A DNA stretch of 64,000 nucleotides. Source: JAIBJN01 sp963775505 (GTDB lineage Bacteria; Actinomycetota; Thermoleophilia; Gaiellales; Gaiellaceae). The stretch covers positions 496,001 to 560,000 of the forward strand of contig CAVZIL010000001.1 of assembly GCA_963775505.1 (NCBI GenBank), given 5' to 3'. A model generated the notes under the pieces. It worked only from the letters and a program-made list of their open reading frames with translations, was not told where the DNA came from and searched no databases. The translations under genes were made by a program, and so were the position numbers. Below, piece by piece: positions 58,560 through 64,000 of the stretch. Numbering within the stretch: the stretch's first letter is position 1; the number at the start of each line of letters is the position of its first letter.

Positions 58560-60377
58560 GTGGGCTTGACGATCCAGCTCCTGGGGCCGCCGCGACTAGA
58601 GCGAGACGGCGTCGCCGTCGAGCCCCCGCGTGGCCACAAGGCGTGGGGGCTTCTGGCGTACTTGCTTCGCAGCCGGGTCGCGCCTTCGCGGGAGCGGCTG
58701 GCGAGCCTGCTCTGCCCGGAGGCGGACGACCCCCTGGGAGCGCTCCGCTGGACGCTCTCGGCCCTGCGCCGCCAGCTCGGAAGCGGTGAGCTCGGCGGTG
58801 ATCCCGTGCGCCTGACGCTTCCGCCGGGCACCCTCGTCGACGTCGAGGTTCTCAGCAGGGGCTCCTGGCCGGAGGCGGTCGCGCTGCCCGGGCTCGGCCA
58901 CGAGCTGCTGGACGGGCTGGGGTTCCGATCGAGCCCCGGGTTCGAGATGTGGCTCGAGAACGAGCGCCGCCACGTCGCCGGGACGACGAGCGCAGTTCTC
59001 CACCAGGCGGCGCTCGCCCGGCTCGCGCGCGGCGAGGTCAGCGAGGCCACGCAGCACGCCTCGGAGCTCGTTCGGCTCAACCCCTACGAGGAGAACGCGC
59101 ACGTCCTCCTCGTGCGCTGCCTCCGGGCGGCGGGTGACCTCGAGGGCGCGGCCCTGCGGGTCGAGGCGTGCACGCAGCTTTTTCGGCGTGAGCTCGGGAT
59201 CGATCCGACTCCCGCGCTGCGCGCGGCCGCCTCCGCCTATCAGGTGCCCGCGGAGGCACGCGTCTCCGGGCGGGCGGCGACGCTTGCCCAGGTCGAAGCC
59301 GGAGAAGCGGCGATCGCAGCCGGGGCGGGCGAGGCCGGTCTCCAGAGGCTACGCGGCGCCGTCGCATCCGCCCGGGACGCAGACGATCCGGCGCTCCTGG
59401 CGCGGGCGCTGGTTGCTCTGGGCGGAGCGCTGGTCCACGCCCCCGTTCACGGCGCGGACGAGGAAGGCGCGGCGGCGCTCCACGAGGGCACGCTGCTCGC
59501 GGAGGACGTCGGTCAGTCGGACCTGGCGGCGACCGGCTGGCGGGAGATCAGCTGGGTGCAGTTCCTGCGCGCGCAGTACGACCGCGCGGAGGAGTCGCTG
59601 GCCCGCACCGCCGAGCTCGCCGACGGGAACGAGAGCGAGCTTGCGTGGGTGGCGCTCGTTCGCGGCGCAGCAGCCCACGACGTCGGCGACCACGCGACCG
59701 CCGGCGAGCTCCTGCCCTCGGCTGTTGAGCGCTCGGAGCGGCTGCCGTCGGGCCAGCCGCTCGGCCTCGCGCTCACGTTCCTGGGGCGCTTCCATCTTCT
59801 CCGCGGCGAGATCGACGACGCGCGGCAGATCCTCGACCGGGCTCTCGACGAAGCCGAGACACGAGGCATGACCGCCTTCGTTCCCTGGCCGGAGTGCTTT
59901 CGCGCCGAGCTCGACCTTCTCTGCGGTGAGGTGGAGCGTGCGGAGGAACGGTTCGAGCACGCCTTCGCCCTCGGGTGCCAGGTCGGCGACCCTTGCTGGG
60001 AGAGTGCGGCCATCCGCGGTCTCGGGCTCGCCGCGGCCGCGCGCGGGGACCTCACGCGCGCGCTCGAGCTCCTCCTCGACGCGCCGAGGGTCTGCCGCCG
60101 GCTCCCGGACACGTACCTCTGGATCGAGGCCTACGGTCTCGACGCCCTCTGCGCCGTCGCCGTCGAGCACGGCGCGGAGGCCGCGCCGCGCTGGATCAAC
60201 GAGCTGGAGGCGACGGCCTCCCGCCGAGGGATGCGCGAGCTGCTCCTGCATGCCGCGCTGTACCGAGCCCGCCTCGGCGAGCCCGGCGCGCTCGACGTCG
60301 CTCGGTCGCTGGCCGCCCAGATCGACAATCCAGCGATGCCGGCGCTCCTCGAAGCGGAACCGCTCAGCCCGGTCTGA
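58560..60377 (+). CDS. BTAD-domain transcriptional activator (SARP-like) with TPR region
   Basis: 605 residues from GTG 58560, with GGAGG six bases upstream. N-terminal OmpR-like DNA-binding domain: LLGPPRLERDGVAVEPPRGHKAWGLLAYLL, RERLASLLCPEADDPLGALRWTLSALRR. The BTAD domain follows: LNPYEENAHVLLVRCLRAAGDLEGAALRVEACTQLFRRELGIDPT. The rest is tetratricopeptide-like helices and lacks an NB-ARC ATPase. Probably activates nearby genes such as the divergent cupin. Confidence 0.9.
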   Translation: MGLTIQLLGPPRLERDGVAVEPPRGHKAWGLLAYLLRSRVAPSRERLASLLCPEADDPLGALRWTLSALRRQLGSGELGGDPVRLTLPPGTLVDVEVLSRGSWPEAVALPGLGHELLDGLGFRSSPGFEMWLENERRHVAGTTSAVLHQAALARLARGEVSEATQHASELVRLNPYEENAHVLLVRCLRAAGDLEGAALRVEACTQLFRRELGIDPTPALRAAASAYQVPAEARVSGRAATLAQVEAGEAAIAAGAGEAGLQRLRGAVASARDADDPALLARALVALGGALVHAPVHGADEEGAAALHEGTLLAEDVGQSDLAATGWREISWVQFLRAQYDRAEESLARTAELADGNESELAWVALVRGAAAHDVGDHATAGELLPSAVERSERLPSGQPLGLALTFLGRFHLLRGEIDDARQILDRALDEAETRGMTAFVPWPECFRAELDLLCGEVERAEERFEHAFALGCQVGDPCWESAAIRGLGLAAAARGDLTRALELLLDAPRVCRRLPDTYLWIEAYGLDALCAVAVEHGAEAAPRWINELEATASRRGMRELLLHAALYRARLGEPGALDVARSLAAQIDNPAMPALLEAEPLSPV

Positions 60378-61014
60378 CCGCGTCCGCCGGGCGGGCCCAG
60401 GCGACAAGCCCGTCGCTCCAGTAGGGAGCGAGGCGGCTGATGCGGACGAACGCGGCCCGGCCTCCGCGGACGAGCGTCCCGGCCACGCCGGCGAGGTCCG
60501 GCGCCGGGTTCTGGTAGTAGGCGGCGCCCTCGAGCTCCCAGCCGCTCCGCGCGAGCAGGGTCGCCAGCGTGTGCGGGCTGTGCCAGGCAGTATGGTCGGG
60601 GTGGACGAGCTCGACCCCGCCGACGGGCGCGAGGAAGTTCAGGAGCCGGTAGGCGTTCGGGGTCGTGACGACGAGCAGGCCGTTCGGGCGGACGAGCTGC
60701 CTGAGCGACCGGAAGAAGGGGCCGGGCGCGTCCAGGTGCTCCACGACTTCGCCCGCGATCGCGACGTCGGCGGGCTCGAGCCCGAGCGCCGCGACGGCCT
60801 CAGGTGACTGGGCGTCGACCGCGTACGCCTCGAACCCGTGCTCGGTCGCCCAGCGGACGCCCTCCTCCTCGACGTCCAGGCCGACGAGCGCCGATGCGGC
60901 CTCGGCGAGCCGCGCGTGGAGCCACGTCCCTTGCCGGCGCTTCGCCTCGAGCCGGTGCTCGTCGACGAAGCCGACGTGGATCACGCGCTTCCCGCGTGCG
61001 AACTCGACGAGCAT
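60364..61014 (-). CDS. Class I SAM-dependent methyltransferase
   Basis: 216 residues in the literal frame: KRVIHVGFVDEHRLEAKRRQGTWLHARLAEAA, LVGLDVEEEGVRWATEHGFEAY, VAIAGEVVEHLDAPGPFF and LLVVTTPNAYRLLNFL are the SAM-binding and product motifs (glycine loop altered to GFVD). In-frame sequence upstream (HALVSEHGWEPLSGARWRHRL) looks coding but has no start; adding one G after ATG 61106 would join it (M-A-L-V-S). Ends overlapping the BTAD gene tail by 14 bases. Confidence 0.85.
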   Translation of the reverse strand: MLVEFARGKRVIHVGFVDEHRLEAKRRQGTWLHARLAEAASALVGLDVEEEGVRWATEHGFEAYAVDAQSPEAVAALGLEPADVAIAGEVVEHLDAPGPFFRSLRQLVRPNGLLVVTTPNAYRLLNFLAPVGGVELVHPDHTAWHSPHTLATLLARSGWELEGAAYYQNPAPDLAGVAGTLVRGGRAAFVRISRLAPYWSDGLVAWARPADAVRPG

Positions 61015-61126
61015 CTGCTCGCGGTCGTACGGCCCGCGGCGCGGAAGGCGGTGGCGCCAGCGGGCGCCGGAGAGGGGTTCCCAGCCGTGCTCGGAGACGA
61101 GCGCATGGTAGTCGCCGCGGATGCCG

Positions 61127-61163
61127 GATCGAGGCGCCGCCGGAGTGCGGCGGCGCCTCGATC
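61127..61163 (-). terminator. Strong terminator of the ArsR-SRPBCC gene
   Basis: Perfect 15-bp inverted repeat GATCGAGGCGCCGCC / GGCGGCGCCTCGATC with a 7-base loop, nine bases after the minus-strand stop. It insulates the methyltransferase gene downstream. Confidence 0.8.
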
Positions 61164-61172
61164 GGCCGCGCC

Positions 61173-61943
61173 TCAGGAGGCCGACGTCGCGTCCGCGTAC
61201 ATGAGCGAGCCGGGCGTGGTCAGCCGCTCCCCCGTCTCCAGCAGCGTCTTCAGGCCGGAGAGGATCATCGGCCAGCCGCCGTAGAGCTCGTCGTTCGCGC
61301 CCTCGCGCAGCTGGTCGTGGGTGACGGTCAGCCGGCAGGAGTCCTCGATCTGCTGGATCTCCCAGGTCACCCGCGAAGTGCCCTCGGCCTTGACCTCGTC
61401 GCTCCAGAGCGCGTTCATGCTCTGCACGAGCCTGTGCGGCGGGTCGACCTCGAGGTTCTCGCCCTCGGCGATGGCGACGCCGGCCGCGGCGTGAGCCGCC
61501 TCGTAGCGGGAGCCGGGCTTCCAGTCCGAGTTGACACCGACGCCGAACGAGTACTGCGAGCGCAGCTCGGGGTCCGTGATCGCCTCCCAGAGGCGTTCCG
61601 GCGTGGTCTTGATGTAGATCTCGAACACCTTCTCCATGGTCTCCTCCAGTCGTTTCTTGAGCCCCGTGAGCGTCGCCGCCCAGGGCTCCGCGTACTTGCT
61701 CACCCAGCGGTCGTGGACGAGCCTGATCGGGACGGGGTTCAGGAAGTGGAGCTTCTCGCGCCCGCGCCGCTTGGTCGTGAGGAGGCCGGCCTCCTCGAGC
61801 ACCCGCAGGTGCTTCATGACCCCGATGCGCGTCATCGGCAGCCGCCGCTCAAGCGCGGTCAGCGACTGCCCGTCCTCCCGGTAGAGCTCGTCGAGGAGGC
61901 TTCGTCGCGTGGGGTCCGCGAGCGCCTTGAAAACCTCGTCCAT
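61173..61943 (-). CDS. ArsR-type HTH fused to an SRPBCC (AHSA1) domain
   Basis: 256 residues. Residues 1-95 are an ArsR winged helix (MDEVFKALADPTRRSLLDEL, SLTALERRLPMTRIGVMKHLRVLEEAGLLTTKRRGREKLHFLN). From about residue 100 follows an AHSA1-type SRPBCC domain (KVFEIYIKTTPERLWEAITDPELRSQYSFG ... LLETGERL). These are usually two adjacent genes; here one protein, so ligand binding in the cavity may directly set DNA binding. A perfect operator lies upstream. Confidence 0.9.
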   Translation of the reverse strand: MDEVFKALADPTRRSLLDELYREDGQSLTALERRLPMTRIGVMKHLRVLEEAGLLTTKRRGREKLHFLNPVPIRLVHDRWVSKYAEPWAATLTGLKKRLEETMEKVFEIYIKTTPERLWEAITDPELRSQYSFGVGVNSDWKPGSRYEAAHAAAGVAIAEGENLEVDPPHRLVQSMNALWSDEVKAEGTSRVTWEIQQIEDSCRLTVTHDQLREGANDELYGGWPMILSGLKTLLETGERLTTPGSLMYADATSAS

Positions 61944-61956
61944 GGCGCGGAATGTT

Positions 61957-61976
61957 ACGTAACCAAATGGTTACGT
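61957..61976. promoter_or_regulatory. Perfect palindromic ArsR-type operator
   Basis: ACGTAACCA-AA-TGGTTACGT, 9-bp arms with a 2-bp spacer, 13 bases before the ATG of the ArsR-SRPBCC gene and 47 before the divergent lipoprotein ATG. Placed to control both. Confidence 0.65.
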
Positions 61977-62022
61977 GTCAAGGTGTCGTTTCGGCCGGCC
62001 TGCAGAAGGGGACGCCCTGGGC

Positions 62023-62271
62023 ATGAGCCGGTCCGCGCTCGCTCGGCGGCTTCTCCTCGTCGCCCTCGCGGCGGCGCTCGTCGGATGCGGAGCCAAGGGC
62101 GACGGGAGCCGGTCCCCGATCACGACCGTCGAGTCGCCCACGGAGGTCGAGACGCAGGACTTTCGCGACTTCGACGCCGACCACGAGGACGAAGGCGACG
62201 ACGACGACGGCGAGGGTCACGGCAAGGACAAAGGCAAGCCGCCCGGGCACGTGAAGAAGGAAGACGACTAG
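62023..62271 (+). CDS. Small acidic lipoprotein
   Basis: 82 residues from ATG 62023: a basic start and lipoprotein signal ending in the lipobox LVGC (RRLLLVALAAALVGCGAKGD). The mature part is highly acidic (DFDADHEDEGDDDDGEGHG) and ends basic (KDKGKPPGHVKKEDD). Acidic clusters with His suggest calcium or metal binding; function unknown. Divergent from the ArsR-SRPBCC gene across its operator. Confidence 0.7.
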   Translation: MSRSALARRLLLVALAAALVGCGAKGDGSRSPITTVESPTEVETQDFRDFDADHEDEGDDDDGEGHGKDKGKPPGHVKKEDD

Positions 62272-62285
62272 CGCGTCGGGCGGAG

Positions 62286-62358
62286 TGGGCGGTGCTGGGC
62301 TCGAACCAGCGACCTCCTGCGTGTAAGGCAGGCGCTCTCCCAGCTGAGCTAACCGCCC
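62286..62358 (-). tRNA. tRNA-Val (anticodon TAC)
   Basis: 73 bases on the minus strand. Acceptor GGGCGGT pairs with ACCGCCC, discriminator A; anticodon arm CTGC-CTTACAC-GCAG has anticodon TAC; T arm CTGG-TTCGAGC-CCAG. CCA not encoded. Confidence 0.95.
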
Positions 62359-62380
62359 GATCTCCCGCAGGGTAGCCGGG

Positions 62381-63235
62381 TCAGGCGCCGGCGGCCGCGG
62401 GCGGCGGCCCGAGTTCCTCGACGCGGTAGCCGTTCGGGTACGTCCGGCGGGACAGCCCGGTCCGCAGGCGCGGCTGCCGGCGCGGCGGGAAGAGCCGGAG
62501 GGCGCGGGCCCGCAGTCTCAGCGCGCCCTCGACCGCTCGACGCTCGGCGGCTGTCGGCCTCGGGAGGTCGAGCGCGGCGAGCAGCGGCTCGTCGAGGAGC
62601 GCGCAGACTCCGCGCGTGCCCAGGCCCTTCGGGAGCCCGGGAAGCTTGCCGACGAACATGTCGATCATGGCGACCGCGACCCGATGCCCCGCGTCCGTGT
62701 GGGCGAACCGGGAGCGCTCGAACTCGGCGTTGAAGCGCTCCATCTCCACGTAGGTCTCCGGGATGTCCCCGATGTTCATCAGCCGGCCGACGGCGCGCCA
62801 GAAATGGAGCTGCGCGAGCCGCTCGACCTCGAGCGCCCGTCGCCAGCCGAAGCGCTCGTTCCAGCGGAAGGGCTCGACGACGAAGGTCGAGAGGACGTAG
62901 ACGAAGTCCTCGTTGGCGATCGCGAAGCGGCCGTGAATCTGGTTCATGCGGCGGATCGCGGCGCGGCCGAGGGGCGTACTGTGGCCGTGCTCGGCGAAGG
63001 AGCTGATGAGCAGGTCGGTGTCGTCGTAACGCTTGCGCGAGCGCTCCACGAACTCGCCGGTCGAGTCGAGCAGCTCGGCGATCGAGGGCACGGCGAAGGT
63101 CCGGAAGAAGGCGAGCTCGAGCGAGCGCGTGAGGTCGAACGGGAACTCGAAGCAGGTGTCGAGATAGACGATGCGCTCCGCGTCGCGCACCGGATCGAGC
63201 TGCCTGATCTCGCGGAGGTAGCGCGACTCCCGCAT
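62381..63235 (-). CDS. MpaB/DUF2236-like oxygenase family protein
   Basis: 284 residues: DPVRDAERIVYLDTCFEFPFD, ELAFFRTFAVPSIAELLDSTGEF, MNQIHGRFAIANEDFVYVLSTFVVEPFRWNERFG and LHFWRAVGRLMNIGDIPETYVEME. The paired motifs NQIHGRF and FVYVLSTFVV recall the ER-bound oxygenase mpaB/DUF2236 family, thought to bind haem. The C-terminus is Arg-rich. Located between two tRNA genes on the same strand. Confidence 0.8.
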   Translation of the reverse strand: MRESRYLREIRQLDPVRDAERIVYLDTCFEFPFDLTRSLELAFFRTFAVPSIAELLDSTGEFVERSRKRYDDTDLLISSFAEHGHSTPLGRAAIRRMNQIHGRFAIANEDFVYVLSTFVVEPFRWNERFGWRRALEVERLAQLHFWRAVGRLMNIGDIPETYVEMERFNAEFERSRFAHTDAGHRVAVAMIDMFVGKLPGLPKGLGTRGVCALLDEPLLAALDLPRPTAAERRAVEGALRLRARALRLFPPRRQPRLRTGLSRRTYPNGYRVEELGPPPAAAGA

Positions 63236-63240
63236 GGCAG

Positions 63241-63313
63241 TGCCCCCAGCGGGATTCGAACCCGCGCTACGGCCTTGAAAGGGCCGTGACCTGGGCCGCT
63301 AGTCGATGGGGGC
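63241..63313 (-). tRNA. tRNA-Glu (anticodon TTC)
   Basis: 73 bases on the minus strand. Acceptor GCCCCCA pairs with TGGGGGC, discriminator A; anticodon arm CGGCC-CTTTCAA-GGCCG has anticodon TTC; T arm GCGGG-TTCGAAT-CCCGC. CCA not encoded. Confidence 0.95.
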
Positions 63314-63359
63314 CAGGCGGGCCAAGGATAGCGGCCGCCCGCGGCTACACTCGCTGCGC

Positions 63360-63432
63360 GGGCCGGTAGCTCAGCTGGTAGAGCAGGGGACTTTTAATCC
63401 CAAGGTCGCTGGTTCGAATCCAGCCCGGCCCA
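63360..63432 (+). tRNA. tRNA-Lys (anticodon TTT)
   Basis: 73 bases. Acceptor GGGCCGG pairs with CCGGCCC, discriminator A; anticodon arm GGGGA-CTTTTAA-TCCC has anticodon TTT; T arm GCTGG-TTCGAAT-CCAGC. CCA not encoded. Divergent from tRNA-Glu. Confidence 0.95.
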
Positions 63433-63583
63433 TCCGGGAGTGTCCCAGGTTCTGTCCCAGATATTCGGGGCGAGGGCGTCGGGACGGTCGTCGCCGTGTC
63501 ACTTGGTTTCAAACATGCGTTCTGCGTATCTGCTTGAGTGCAGCCGTTCAGATTGCGGGAATGCTGGAACGCGAGCCCGCGCG
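63433..63583. other. Region downstream of tRNA-Lys with possible integrase tail
   Basis: 151 bases without a gene. The minus strand just past the tRNA 3' end reads APNIWDRTWDTPGWAG, resembling the last codons of phage-type tyrosine integrases, which often end inside their tRNA target; the DNA shows the direct repeat GTCCCAG twice. G+C is lower here than around. Only the tail is visible, so this is suggestive, not proof. Confidence 0.3.
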
Positions 63584-64000
63584 TTACCCGGTTCGCTGGC
63601 CACGAATCTGGTAGCGGTTCAGCGCCACGCCATTCTCGAATGTAGCGTGCTCAAGCAGGTCACACTCCAGCGGTTCGGAGACCTCGTCGAACAGAGGTCG
63701 GCCCGATCCCAGGATCGCCGGGTGGGTGTAGAGCAGAAGCTCATCGAGCAGCCCGTGTTGCAGGAGCTGCGTTGCGAGGGTGGCGCCTCCGACTGCGATT
63801 GTGCCGTCCGTCTCGTCGCGAATGGCGGCGAGTTGGGTGATGGCGTCGGCGCCACCGACGATGCGCGTGTTGTGGCTGGCGGTGGTGCGTGAGTTGGAGA
63901 CAAGGATCTTCGGTGCGGCCGTCCAGATTTTGCCCCACTCCCGCAGGTGGTCGGGCAGCGACTCGTCCTGTGCAGCTGAGGGCCAGACGGTTTCCATCAT
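63584..64000 (-). CDS. RibD C-terminal (dihydrofolate reductase-like) protein, 5' end outside
   Basis: 138 residues visible: MMETVWPSAAQDESLPDHLREW, KILVSNSRTTASHNTRIVGG, AIRDETDGTIAVGGATLATQLLQHGLLDELLLYTHPAILGSGRPLF. The family normally begins about 50 residues earlier, so the gene enters from the right edge and the ATG at 64000 is internal. NADPH-binding DHFR fold, substrate unknown. A second, distinct member is at 47278. Confidence 0.88.
   Translation of the reverse strand: MMETVWPSAAQDESLPDHLREWGKIWTAAPKILVSNSRTTASHNTRIVGGADAITQLAAIRDETDGTIAVGGATLATQLLQHGLLDELLLYTHPAILGSGRPLFDEVSEPLECDLLEHATFENGVALNRYQIRGQRTG

Overview
The window is about 70% G+C, with G/C-rich third codon positions, many GTG/TTG starts, a large one-piece NAD-glutamate dehydrogenase, a Tad pilus cluster, LLM-type (F420-like) oxidoreductases, and BTAD- and LAL-type regulators. 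This points to an actinobacterium, most likely a soil lineage near Thermoleophilia/Gaiellales. The taxonomic guess is inference from gene style, not a search. No phage structural genes, CRISPR array or complete insertion sequence were seen.

Layout. 1-6 kb: a solitary GspE-N (MshEN) domain protein, then a minus-strand pair of multicopper oxidase and ZIP metal transporter behind a promoter with an operator-like palindrome, then an LVIVD-repeat secreted protein, all with small frame breaks. 6-11 kb: redox, hydrolase, VOC and DUF192 housekeeping genes, and a membrane-anchored M15-like peptidase whose long leader resembles a c-di-AMP (ydaO/yuaA) riboswitch. 11.4-19.9 kb: a Tad/Flp pilus operon (flp, tadE, cpaB, cpaE, cpaF, a VWA-TadB fusion, tadC) ending with a long coiled-coil protein. 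19.9-25.6 kb: a Nudix-like gene and the 1637-residue NAD-glutamate dehydrogenase. 25.6-32.3 kb: an SGNH hydrolase, an envelope-glycan operon (two glycosyltransferases, membrane protein, polysaccharide deacetylase), a 170-bp inverted-repeat-bounded intergenic element and a secreted collagen-like/lamin-tail protein. 32.5-41.3 kb: a high-affinity potassium (Kdp) locus with gene order F-A-C-B, a split KdpD at its two ends, a 27-residue membrane peptide and two USP-domain proteins.

41.5-53.4 kb is a mosaic of small regulators and detoxification or redox enzymes (WYL, AraC, MarR, ECF sigma, VOC, SRPBCC, alpha/beta hydrolase, LLM, aldo/keto reductase, MFS, DUF899). 53.5-57.8 kb is a 4.2-kb segment bounded by tRNA-Asp and an exact 49-bp copy of that tRNA's 3' half, the signature of an integration event; it carries a LAL regulator, a secreted barrel-like protein and a DUF4242-like protein. 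57.9-64 kb has a secreted cupin, a BTAD regulator, a methyltransferase, an ArsR-SRPBCC fusion, three more tRNAs (Val, Glu, Lys), an MpaB-like oxygenase and the start of a RibD-C reductase.

A general caution: about ten genes contain single-base frame breaks although both sides are plainly one protein. The even spread, the intact 14-kb Tad/GDH block and the coding signal across each break suggest residual assembly errors more than pseudogenes. Coordinates for such genes span the inferred whole gene, or the literal open frame where stated.
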